A stretch of DNA of 24,916 nucleotides, taken from NCBI RefSeq assembly GCF_000003605.2, contig NW_003145785.1, positions 403,482-428,397 of the forward strand, written 5' to 3'. Each line of letters starts with the position of its first letter. Positions within the stretch are counted from its first letter, which is position 1. Positions 1-12,200 of the stretch are shown here, one piece after another. The stretch is from Saccoglossus kowalevskii. Its lineage: Eukaryota > Hemichordata > Enteropneusta > Harrimaniidae. The notes under the pieces are model-generated. The model was not told the origin of the DNA. It did no database searches and saw nothing but the letters and a program-made list of their open reading frames with translations. Made by a program: the position numbers and the translations under genes.

Positions 1-1420
1 ACACGTGTGATTACAAAAAGCAAATCCTTTTTTTTGTGCTCTGATACATGTATATTACGTTCTACATCCCATCAGGAATACGTTTTGTGGTTATACAAAT
101 TTAATTTATTCATTATTGCATACAATATCTTAAAATTAAAACCTTCAATAGAAACCAACAAGCATACTGTCTCACAGGGAAAATGCCACGTTTCTGACTG
201 TTATCGCTTTTGTTAAACGTACAAGTCAATTATTAAAATACGCCGATTTCTGCTCGTCTTGCGCTGGGCCATATGTTTCAGTATATCCAACACACAATAG
301 AGTTGTCTTTGCCGGGCTTATCTTGAAATGCGTACCTTCAAAGCGCAGGTTGTATAGCAGCAGTTTTTGTTTGTATATCATCGATGACATGTACTCTGAT
401 TGGCTGATCTGTCAGGGAAGAAAATATGGAAGAAGAAGTCATGTTATAAAAAGAAACAAATTGAATGGCTTTCTGTGTCACAGCGGAAATAAGGTGGAGA
501 AGCAGTTAGGATAATGGTGTGCGATACACTGTTGAATAGACAAGGAAATACGGTGTGAAAAAACAGATTTTTTCAGCATTGACTGTTTTGTATGGGAGAG
601 AGTTCTGTGGTCTGTTTGTGCCATTGAAGCCCTGAAAGAATAATAATTATGACAATATTGATTGGATTTAGAGTGCGATAGAGGGGTGATAGTAGCAGCA
701 CTCTAATTTTGAAGTGTTATTTGTCGTTGCATTTTCTGCCAATTCATTTAATTATTATTTGGCATATTTTAAATAATTGATTAGGTGATTGCTTTTGATC
801 AATTGGTGGAGGGCGTTGGGAACTTCACACATGTCTGCTGGGTGTAACTCGAGTCTATTTAATTTTAAACGCATGCTTTTCAAAGCCAGTTTAGTTGATC
901 AAATAGTACTTGTACATATGTATATGTTGTACCAAGTTTCATTGTTCTACTATGTGATCTGGTGTTTTTAAGTACTTGGCTTTCAAGTTTAAGATATTGT
1001 GAAAAGTGGGAAATTTAATAAATCAATGTTTATTATGCAAATATAATTTGGTGATTATTTAATTTTCTCAGGACCAATCAGAATACTGGGGGATGACAAA
1101 CTTTTTGTAATTTGTATGTGTTGATGTTTTTTTTTCGTAAAGGTTTTTAAAATAATGATATAGTCTGGTTTTAATAAAAATTAAAATAAAATGTTTTTTT
1201 TTTTTTTTCTTCACTTGTTTCTGGTATAATTTTGAATGAAAATAACAAATTCTTGAGTACTTGAATAATAGGTTGGAGAAAATTTCTGAAAATTCTAATT
1301 CTAATTAAAATTGTCGCTGCTACTGTTATCACATTTCCTGTTGACCATTTCTCCCGGTAATTTTGGTATTTTTGTGGAGACTTTCAGCAGGCAATGCTTT
1401 AAAGTGTGGTGGTTGTCGCA

Positions 1421-1532
1421 CAGCGTGTGTTCGAATTTCATGTAAATAAACAATGTATTTTACATGCGTTGTAAACGTCGCTATGAGTCCCATATCGAAC
1501 AGGACGCGGCACGATGACTGCCACCCTTTAAC
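1421..1532 (+). repeat. Dispersed repeat, copy 1
   Basis: About 110 bases match the reverse complement of 22894-23000. The core at 1476-1522 differs at 2 of 47 positions from the other copy. GTTCGAATTTC near 1429-1439 loosely resembles a tRNA-derived SINE B box, so an old SINE is one possibility. The flanks are not shared. Confidence 0.8.
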
Positions 1533-2116
1533 ATTGCATCCACAATAACATACATACCCCCTGGTCACTTCTTACTTCTTACTTCCCGCCAGAAAATTTT
1601 GATTTCAAATTTCAATGAAAATTTCATTAAAAAAAAAAAAGAATGAGAAATGATAAAAAAAATTTTCAGTAATCCAGAATCATGGATGACATTGAATTGG
1701 TTAATAATATAAAAGACACGTTATGCGTATGCGTTATACACACACAGTGTTGTACGTGTGTATCTGCATGTATCATATCCATGGCTAAGCAACGATTGTT
1801 AGTAAGGCTATCCGGTCTGAGAGGAGATTGGCTTCACTGTATCATCTATTTTTTCAACTTAATAGTCAATAATTCTATGAATGATGAAAAACAATAATTG
1901 ACAATGTACCAAAGTATAGACACGCGATAGCAGATCGTAATGACGTATACTATAGGTCTGCGATTAGAAAAAATATTGAAACTACTAACATAAAATGCAT
2001 TCGTATTATCGTTAACAGTAAATATGATGAATGTTAGTTTTGCAAATTTTCGTGCCTTTAATTTTTGACAAACTAGATTTAATTTTCCATTCACTAAAGA
2101 CCTTGATCAAATTTTG

Positions 2117-2160
2117 AAAAAAAATCTGTAAAAAAAAAATCTGCAAAAAAAAATTCTGCA
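2117..2160. repeat. A-rich short tandem repeat
   Basis: Three imperfect units of 8-10 A followed by TCTGY. Confidence 0.7.
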
Positions 2161-3083
2161 TTTGGCGTTCAGTGGTTTAATGACAGGACGACATTGTTCA
2201 CAATATTTTGGTTTATATATATGATAATAAACACAAGCATTATAAATTCACCAGACAATCTGTATTTTAACATGCAATTTCTCGTGATATTGCTAAATTT
2301 CCAAGTGTGTCAGATCCAATGAATTTAAATAACAGTATTAATACCTAGATAAATTCACCTTGTTTTTTAATATAATTTTCTCTTGTTAACAATTATTTGC
2401 ATTTTCCCCACTATTTTATATTAACCATTTGTGGCCATACTCTCTATTTCACACAACTCTCATAGTCTGTATACCTCAGTACAGTTGGCAGACTATTTAC
2501 CAACGAACAGTGAATCTCAAACAAGAACCACCTGTTTTATATCAATAAGCTTCTCATGAAAACGAGTAATAGTCTTTCGTGAAGTGAACGTTAATAATGA
2601 TATTTCAACTAAAAAAAATCACATTCAAAATAATTGAGTGCAAATTTAAAATATATAAATTTTTTTTTGTTGAAAAAAATATGTAATTTTAAACTTTTTA
2701 AAATTTTTTGATATTATGATTTATGGTAAAAAAAAATTGTTTTGGTCGTCCAAAAAATAGAAGTTATTTCATGGATGTAGCTTTGTGCGCAGACATTTTA
2801 AAATATACGTTTGCGTAAATCGAATTTTCACTGAACATTGAATTTGTGCATGCTGAAAAAACTCCAATGTAGAGTAATGCACAACCAATTAAGTGACTGA
2901 CATCAACCAAAATATTACAAAGATGCAGCAAACTTATCTATCCAAAGTGTTCCACAAAGGTTTGATCAAGGCAATATTAAATAAAACAAACTTTATTGTT
3001 CTGTGCATGTTGACAATATGGTAGAATTCTATTGTCTACATTATCTGCTCAGTTCTTATCACAATAGTCTTTTTTTATTCTAG

Positions 3084-3219
3084 GTATTTCCAAGTCTAGC
3101 AAAGCGGATGGTAGTGGCAGGCTTATATCTTGTCCCATATGTAGCGTGTCTTTACAATTATCGGAAATTACTCACCACTACGCTGCCGAACTGGAAAAGG
3201 TTGCAAGGGCTGGCATAAG
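3084..3219 (+). CDS. RNF220: RNF220 exon a: first zinc-finger-like module
   Basis: Acceptor TTTTTTTATTCTAG precedes 3084 and donor GTAAGC follows 3219. The exon opens with the last two bases of a split codon and ends with the first two bases of an Arg codon. It encodes ISKSSKADGSG, then CPICSVSLQLSEITHHY and AAELEKVARAGI. The CxxC plus His-His pattern looks like a zinc ligand set (C16, C19, H30/H31), but the fourth ligand is not obvious, so calling it a true zinc finger is an inference. The other frames have stops, so this is the only workable phase. Confidence 0.9.
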
Positions 3220-6200
3220 GTAAGCTATTCATGTATACGTCAGAATTAAATTTAGTTTTCATTCCTTCTAAATCATACCTCTTTCTTTCCTACATCACTT
3301 CCTCCTCCATTATTGTGCTATCTTCTTCCTGGTCACACTCCATTTTTCTTCTCTTTTCACTCAAACTATTCTTCCCCTTCTACCCCCCCCCCCCCCTTTC
3401 ACCCACTTTCCTACTTACATTGTATTTCATCTCATTCCATTCACTAATTTCCCCCCTTCCCCATTACTTAATTGATAAGTATTCATTAAACTACATTGTA
3501 ATTCTTCATTTAAAAAAACATTAATTTTAATTAGTGATCAAGTTTTCATGTGATAATATTTTTTTCCATTATATTTAGTGGGAAGTTCTCTCCCATAATG
3601 CATTGCACATGCTCAGTACCATGCTCAGTAGTGTACAACTTCAATTTGTCTTGAGTTCCCTAAAACCTTTGAGTGCCAATCTTTTTTTCCAACTGGGGTA
3701 AATTATTTGTAACCAAACAGATAGAATGTGACACCGCTTCTAGTTTTTGATCAAAATTTTTTTAGTTTTTATATAAACATTTTCTGTCAAAATAGAAACA
3801 ATTTTGTGGATGGTGCATGACAATTAATTAATTCATGATATCTAAAACGTGGTCAGACGTATGATACTTATCATACTATGTCACGCTTCTATGGTGTGGT
3901 GCGTCTTTAATAGAGTAAATACGTACTGTACACATGGCACGTACTCGATGTGAATGTAAATGTTGTAGAGTACGTCATTTCTGGGTCGGGTACTTGGAGA
4001 TTATCGGTAGTATAAACATGATGGTTTGTCTTAGAGGGTGACGAAAACTGATTTGGTTGTTCTGACGACAGCTACATTTAGATTTTGGAAATGGCTTTAC
4101 ATATTACTATAGATAAGACTGTTGTGTTTTGACAAGGATCACGGCATGCTGCAGATCACCATGTAGGCTCTCAATTTATTACCGCCGAGACCGAACAAAA
4201 TACTACCAGTGTCTGCTGTTCACTTAGCAACTCGTTTAATTGGTAACCTGGCAACCTGAACCTTACAGAATGTCCCGTCTGTGTTTGCCCTTAAACGGTA
4301 TCTTTTATATTCCCTAATTTGTCAATTTGCGAAAAATAATTATGTGTGAAACGTTGTTTCTGTACCGAAATTAACATCCTATACTGAAATCACACAAGAA
4401 TGTTAGTTTAGATGAATGGGTGTGCCTGTCAGGTGACCATATCAGGATTTGTTTCTAGTCTCCGCACAGGATACGCCTAAGTCGCTCTCGTATATCATAC
4501 AACTCCAACGGACATACTCTAGATCCATATACAATAATAGTTCAACAATTACCTTTTAACAAGCTTAGATTTTAATGCCAGAATATAAATCTATTCTCTG
4601 AACTACAATAAGTCACTTTGCAAACAACTGTGTTTGCGCTGATAATGACGTGCATGGCAACCGTCGTTGCAGACAACATCATTTGTCTTACATGTAGTGT
4701 ATTATGTGTCTATCGCAGACTAAATCCAGTGCTGTTGGCTTCATCATACAAATTTCTCATATTTTCGGGAGTATTCATGATTTCAGAGGTGATATTTAGT
4801 GTACTCAGGCACAGTTACATGTAAGAGGCAGATTAGATGGCGAGTAGGACAAATAAACTCACTTTCAGTATTATTATTCCTCAGAAGAATTGTAGACGTT
4901 GGTCAACCAGCACTTTTATTAATTTGGTACATTTTTTTTTTCAAATTACTTTGCACAAAATTTCAATGAAAGTATTTTTAAAAATATGTTTGAAATTTCC
5001 ATAAATTATAGAAAGATTTTAAAAGAATTGAAATTTTTCACTAAATATTTTGATGTAAAAATATTAAAGGTGGAGGAGTACTTGTATATATATAGCGATG
5101 CTTTTCACCAGTGACACAAATTTGCTGACATAGTAACTCCTAACGATAAGCTTATTTGGGAAAATGATGTTGCTATGAAATTGATACCACTCTTTTGATT
5201 GCTATGAATAAGAATTGACATTCCAGGAAGTCTTATTGAGAATACAGTTTGATTTTCACTTTCTTATATTCTTCAGTATTTCTGGAAATGAACCATAATT
5301 TTTGAGCCAACAGACAGAATTTGATTCAATTTTCAGTTTTTACTCAAAGAATTTGGTTATTTTTGTTCAAATCTTCTGAAGTAAAGTACAGACTATAAAC
5401 GAGACTATTTTGTGAATTTGTGATGAAAAGAGGAACTGATGGTGAAAAGGTTAATGAACTAAAGTGTGTTTGTTACTATTTCAAATGCTATTGTAAAATT
5501 ACGTCACCCGTATAGGTGTTCTTCATATGATATTGTTAGCGACCTTCCAGTAGTTTCAAATTTTAACGATTTAAGTCCAGGATAAACAGCAACAAAGTTT
5601 GAAAGTTTATGTCCCAGATTTGTCTGCAGATAAAAATAATGACCGTGAGAGCGTTATGTGTTCTTTTTTTTGATGAACACATAACATGTACTTGCTTGTT
5701 AAAGTAAGAAACGCCCCCTCTCTCTTAACTTTTGTTGAATCCAAGGGAGTCCGCTTCCAACTGCACAAATATGTTGTTTTTTACAAAGATTCCTTTTTAG
5801 TTAGTTACTTAATTTTCCGGCCGTAGGTGACTTTTATTGAGTTATTTCTATGAAAAGAAATAAACCAAGGAAAGCAAATGATTTACCAAGTGTAGTATGG
5901 ATGGTATTCAGTAGAATCATAAATACTGATTATCAATACAGTGCATCCAATTTATTAAAATGGTCCTCAACTGCATGTGTGTTGCACATTAAAAAAAAAA
6001 CCTGGGGGGGGGGGAGGGTATTGTATGATATGAATAATTTGTTTTCTACAAACTGAAACTATATACTATGAGAATTATTTGAGTTTTTTTTTTGAGTTTT
6101 GTGTAAATATCAATTTCAATAAATTTAATATAACCGATTAATTTTCCTATCTATAAATAGCTCAGTCAATAGGTAATATACATCTTGGATTCAGGAAAAT

Positions 6201-9200
6201 AAAACAGTTTTTTTATCATTTTGTGTGTTTTTTTTCAGATTTTTTTTGGCAGAATTTATGAAAAAATACAAGAAAAAAATTGAACTTTCATGAAAAAATC
6301 AAAATATAAGCACAAATTTAAACACAATTTTAAAATAAAAAATACAATGTACTACATTTGCACTGAAAAAAAAAATTTTTCCTGTACATGCGAAAATCGA
6401 TATTGTGATCAATTAACGATCACAACTACCTATGTGACCCCGCAAATAGTCAATTTCAGGTTGAGATGTTCTTCTCGTCAATTTTGTTTTCCAAGTCACA
6501 TGTGGGTTGGTGTTGTTTAACTCTATTAATGAAAACGAGCGGCTTGTTGTGGATTTTCTAATTGCTAAAGTTGCTATAGGGAGTTGTTTCTCCCGGCAGC
6601 CTAACTTCACTGCTATTACCGCTTTGACTATGCCGAGTTCGGTTGATGGGAATTTGAGCATCTTAGCATGGATGCCTATTAAATCAAAACTTATGATTGT
6701 ATAAAAAAACCTCGAAGGAAATGTTCATTGGTTTGCGGTTTTTCATTTCCTTAACTCTATATATACTGTATCATACAAAAACCTCTGTGCTATAAATATA
6801 ATTTAAATTTTAGATGTGTATATTAAGTTATCCTCAAGTAAACGCGATGCCTCTAGCACATGTGATTGTTTTGAAAAATTTGCTTAATGCTTCCTGTTTT
6901 TTTTTCCTAATATGTAATTAAGGAAGCCACATCATTTGATGTGATGTAAAAAAATGCGGTCACAAAAATGGAATGCAGAACATGCATGACATTAGCAAAA
7001 TATTAATCATGGCATTGGTTTGTGTCCCTATATTGCGTGTTAGTATTTACGCAGTACTGTTGTCTCTGACACTTATTTATGAAATAACTTTAATACGTTG
7101 AATTTTCCCAATTTGAAATGGTTGTAATTTTGTTATACATTGAATAGATAAAATTTTGCTAAAGTTGTTGATGATCATCTCCCCAATATCCCCCAGTGAA
7201 ATGTTTTGTGATTTTCTTGGAAAATAAATAAAAGTTAAAGTGTGCAAAATGTAATGCAAAATCTTGTTTTGTCAAATTTTTATCCATTTTTTTCTTTATC
7301 ATTTTTTTTTTTTATTAGGCAAGTTTTAGTGATTTTGAGTGTCACATTTCAGTTAAGTCATTAAGTACCGGTAAATTAAAAATTTACTGCCAGACTCGTA
7401 CTATCCCATCATGTCTATTTCTGATGTGACTTCTTCGTATTGAATGCAGAGAAGATTGCGGTATTTCTCGCTAGTCTGATAAATTAAACTTCATTTGAGA
7501 CAAAGTTTTATTTTTCTCAGCCATTAACAATTTAAATTAACACTTATAGTTAATATTTCTTTTTTTTTGTTTGTTTTAGAAGTAACAGGAAAAGCCTACA
7601 AGAAAAACAGGTACGTATTTAAACAATTATGGCCGGCATTACTTGCAGTAATCACCTGATCTCATTATCTGATATGGTTTTTACTTATTTTTAATAAATT
7701 CTGATTCCATTATTGACACAATTGTATTATATATCAGGCTTGATGGTGAGCTGTTAGAATTTATGAATGGCTCCCTTCCCCTATGGAGTTTCTCGCTATG
7801 TCAAAGTTGATAGAATTTTGAATGACACAATAATTAATAAGTACATCATGTTACCTACCCAAAATGTGCAGCGGCTTTAAAATAAATTATAGAGCTGACT
7901 TTGAAGCCTGCAGGTGTTAGACCAAGCATGGTTGGTGTCTGGATGTCACATTAAATTAATTATAGAAAGATGGTTGCATAGCCCTCATGTAGTCCAAACA
8001 TGCAGTGTGGTTTTTGTGGAATTAAAAAAAAAATACAGTTCATGATTAGCACTTGCAATTATAGACATACATGCACTCAGGTCAGGAGAGTTAATACAAC
8101 AATAACACTGAATTCTTGGAGCTGGCACATACATATTTGAAAAAAACTAATAAAGCTACTAGGTAAAACAGGAAAAGATCTACCGGTAAATCTTTTTTAA
8201 ACGATGTACATCTTATTGCATCTTGTAAATCAGAACAATAAAAATGATTGTAAAACCCATAATGCATTGCAGCAATGCCGCAAGGTTGAATGCTACTGAT
8301 AATAATACAGAGTCGGGTGCATTTTTTGAAATCTTATTTTGATTAAAAATAAAATTTAAAAAATAGAAAATCAGCCTCAGACAAATTGAAAAGAAAAAAA
8401 AAATCACTCATCCAGAAAACAAATGGAGCTGGTTTATTCAGGAAAAGTGAAAAATAATGCATGACTTTGATTATTTTTCAAATCCCTCAATGTAGAAATG
8501 GATGAACACCAAACAATGGGATGGATTTAAATGTCACAGAAATTGGTAGGGGTGCAGCTAGAATAATGGAACAGCCAAGTGGGGTGCATTGCATTGTGGG
8601 CACAAGTACATGATTAATCAGCCGCACCAACTCACTTAGTTCAAACGTACCCAAAGGACCTTTATTAATAATTGAAGGGTGGTATGTTTCACCTTGCTTA
8701 AGATGTTACCAATTTAATAGATTTGTACAGGGATAGTAAAAAATGATACAAAGCTTTTAAAAAACGAGAAAAGTACTCAGTAGACGATTTGTTATCTTTG
8801 CATGATCAGGCTTCCCTAAGGAACTACCATTCATATCTTTATAATATGTTTTAAAAAAAAAATTGACATAATTTACGGCTAGACACAGCACTCGATTCTG
8901 TGCTCTGGCTTCCACTCTTGACTTTTCTACTTACAGACTATAATCCTGTTAATACCAAAGTCAGTTTTTGTTACTTTTCACCAAATAAAACCGGCATATT
9001 TATCCATATTTTGTTCAAAAATTAACAGAAATTCTAGAAAAAAAAAATATGGAAAATTGTTCTGTACATTTACATCTGAAAAGAATTGTAAAAACAGGAA
9101 ACAAAAACGTACGTTAATGTCCTCAGTTTGTCATTGATTACTATTATCATAAATTTATAAGATAAAGTATGCACATAGTGTAATAAACTAGGATGGAAAC

Positions 9201-12200
9201 CTCGTACAAATTGATGATTTAGTCATAGATCTGTGAAATGATCACAAAATCAATGAACAAACTTACTACTGTAAAATACTTAATTTTAGCTGGAATAAAT
9301 TTTCGCGAAAAGACATTTCTGCGTTTTGTATGGAATTTATTTTTATTGATTTTTGATGAGTTGAATGTAAAGTATAGGAAAAATAGTAAATTCACTGGAT
9401 TTTTATTTTCACTCAATCATTCCCTCAGCGAAAATAGTGAAAAATTAATTCCAATCGAAAATAAAGTATTTTACAGTAAATGCTAAAAGTTGTTCTGTGA
9501 CAACACTGGTATGTGGCACACAGAATAAATGGGTTCATCAATGTTCCCAACCCCCATTCTGAACTAATATATGTTGAAATTGAAAATTGTGCGCTTTGTC
9601 TAATTTTGGTTTTCTTACTTTAATCATTTCATAGTCTTCCTAGATTGAAGCTGGGAAAAATGTAACAACACTAACTCACTGTAAATTCAAAATAATTAAT
9701 TTACATTGAAATCGGCAAAGGCATGTTTATTTTTACAAATATTCTTATACCCAAAGGTTTTTTCGTTTGTAATCAAATATTATTCGAATCCAAGTAAAAC
9801 AACTGTACTGACTATACACAGACCCGTCCCCAAAATTTTGTGAAGTGCACATTAATCAAGCATAAATTTAAAACAACCTGTTCCACTGAGATTATACAAT
9901 GCGCAACTGCCTTTTAAGTTTATAAATTTGTCACTTTATAAATAATATATAACATGTATGCCTTATAGGTGACTTTAGTGTAAACCACTGTGATAGTTGC
10001 ACAGTTATTCTATAACTACTAACTATGTACTGTGTTATTACATTTAGTGTGTGTGGTTCTAAGAATGTGCAACTAGAGTATGTAGCCATGTTAATATAAC
10101 AAACAAGACTTATACACATACGCAATCCAGCTTCCTGTGTTTGAACTGTGTGTGTGTCGACGACCGCATTATTCTCGATCTAGCCCGAGTCGATCCTGAG
10201 GCAATGTGCTTTATAATATCGTGGGTACATTTAATTCTGTCCAACTGCAAGCGACTGTCCAGTACAGCCTCGGGAGTGAAATCGACTTCACCTTCCATTG
10301 GGAGTTGGTAAGATGAAGTAATTGGAATCATGCAAATATACTGACCCAAAACAATGTATGAATGTCAGCACCTTCTTTTTGTTCTTGGCCCCTGTCTTAA
10401 ATTTGTATCTAGGATAATCAACTGTCCAATAGATTAATACTGAGAATATTTTACATATTTAAAAAGGGGGGTGGGAGGGAAAATTAAAGTATACACAATG
10501 GCTGCCATTTTGGGACGTAAAATGTTAAATGGGGTGAGATGATCTCAGTTGCCATGAAAACAAAGAATATGGCTGACATTGACAAGAAGAGAATATGAAA
10601 GTCAGGTGGAACTTCTCAATTTTCAATATTTTTCGTTCTTTTACCAATTGTCAACGCATATTCTTTTTCTTGCATCTTTTAGTTTTGACATTTTTTTATT
10701 TTCAATTATACTTTCACAGTTTCCTGATTTTTTGATCAAACAATTATACAAAAAATAAAATAAAAGAAAAACAATGAAATTTTTAATTTTAATTGATTTA
10801 ATAATTTTTAGATTCCATAATTTAGATTATATTGCAACAGAAATCTAACTACCATTAAAACTAGTAGCTGTTGGCAGAATGATGTGGTTCAGATGTGGTA
10901 CTAGCCAATTTAGACTGATAGAGGGCGCTGCTTCCTGTTGATGAATTTAAAAGACAGCCATCAGAAAAGAGTCTTTGGAAGAAGACTTTTGTTTTGATGA
11001 CAATTTTAACAAAATATTGAATCATGATTTTAGGAGTTTGCCATAATTTAAATATACATATATTACAATTACAACAAGTACTGAAAAACATTATTTTTGT
11101 GAAAATACACATTTTCATTAATTTCACGAGTTAAGAGAAACTGAAATTTTGTAGCAATGTTCATTTCACTGGGATCTTTAAGACAGGAAGTGGCAGGTAC
11201 TGACGACGAAAAGTACAGAGAATGTACGTTGAATGTATATTGTTGAATGCATATATTCCATGTGTCTGAATGATAATATTTTAATTGGTTAACCAAAGGT
11301 TTTGCTGAACACATGCTTCAGTTTGAAATCTGTGCCTTACATATTTTTTTTTTTTGCAATGTTGTGTACAAATAATGTAAAGAAGAATGGAGTAATGTTT
11401 GGTTTCCTTTTCAGAGTTAGTTTTGTGGATCCAAATAACTTTCAATTTGAAAATAATATTTGATAAATGTTTAACATACTGCTAAGATCTTGCTGTACTG
11501 GTATTGAAAAATCTTAATATCGCATTGCTGTATCATCTTTCAATTTTCCTGAAGACAAGAAATCAACCTTTTTTTTTTCTGGCCTAAAGGGGGAACTTAT
11601 CATGAATGATCGCTTAGCTAATAATTATATAGAGCACTACTTGTGTTGAGAATTTGACAGACTGTTTGCGGTAACTTGGGAAAATAAATATAATGTCCAT
11701 GCGTAGGAAGGCCCGGCTTAATGAATGAATTGATTTATGAAATCTTGATACGAATGTTTATACATATGGCAACAAGAATGAATGGTCTTTTGTTAGATTA
11801 TTAGTTTTCTTTACTCTAATTAATGACTCGTTACTTGTGGAGCGTGCAGTACCTCTTCCTGTAGTGTATCAGTGTTTTCAACATAGAAAGGGAGTAACAT
11901 TTTTTTTGACAACCATGTCTTAACAAATCAAAAACATGTGAGATATGTACTCACGGGTGGGAAGGTGAGGAGGGGTGGGAGGGCGAGGTGGGATGGGATG
12001 GGAGATGATGCATCTCTGAAAAAATCCCTGATCTCTATCCTACGCAAGGATATATAATCATATGATTAGGGACGCTCATGTAGTATCCCTAACAGCTGCT
12101 ATGGACTCCATGTGCCAGGCAGATTATCCAATTGTAGTGTTCATGCACAGTTCCTTAGCACGGGCTAAGAGGTCAAATATCTTAGCCCATGCTGAGCATT

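Larger units (their letters stand above)
1..3083. other. Upstream non-coding stretch, probably RNF220 intron
   Basis: I see no supportable exon, RNA gene or promoter. The stretch is AT-rich with many A and T runs. It holds one copy of a dispersed repeat at 1421-1532 and an A-rich short tandem repeat at 2117-2160. Because the exon at 3084 opens in mid-codon, at least one coding exon lies to the left, probably beyond the window. Confidence 0.6.
3220..7579 (+). other. RNF220 intron (4.36 kb)
   Basis: No exon was found inside that fits phase and splice sites. It begins with a pyrimidine-rich tract (about 3245-3470, including a 14-C run) and holds a perfect-stem hairpin at 5653-5685. A 10-G run near 6005 and many A/T runs are otherwise all that stands out. 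Short open frames here (for example 6290-6520) look random. Confidence 0.7.

Noticed and set aside
3231-3524. 97-codon open frame rich in Ser, Phe and Pro
   Set aside because: It is produced by the pyrimidine-rich tract after a splice donor; low complexity, no domain.
4618-4824. 68-codon frame with hydrophobic stretches, resembling a small membrane protein
   Set aside because: Starts with a codon context of no note, has no splice or homology support, and lies in an AT-rich intron where such frames arise by chance.
3714-5450. Weak similarity between about 3714-3825 and 5306-5430
   Set aside because: Shared words (CAGAATTTGA/CAGATAGAATGTGA, AGTTTTT, ATTTTGTG) are interrupted and AT-rich; identity by eye is too low to separate from chance.
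9219-9486. Open frames on both strands
   Set aside because: Both fall in the inverted-repeat MITE and have no recognisable protein.
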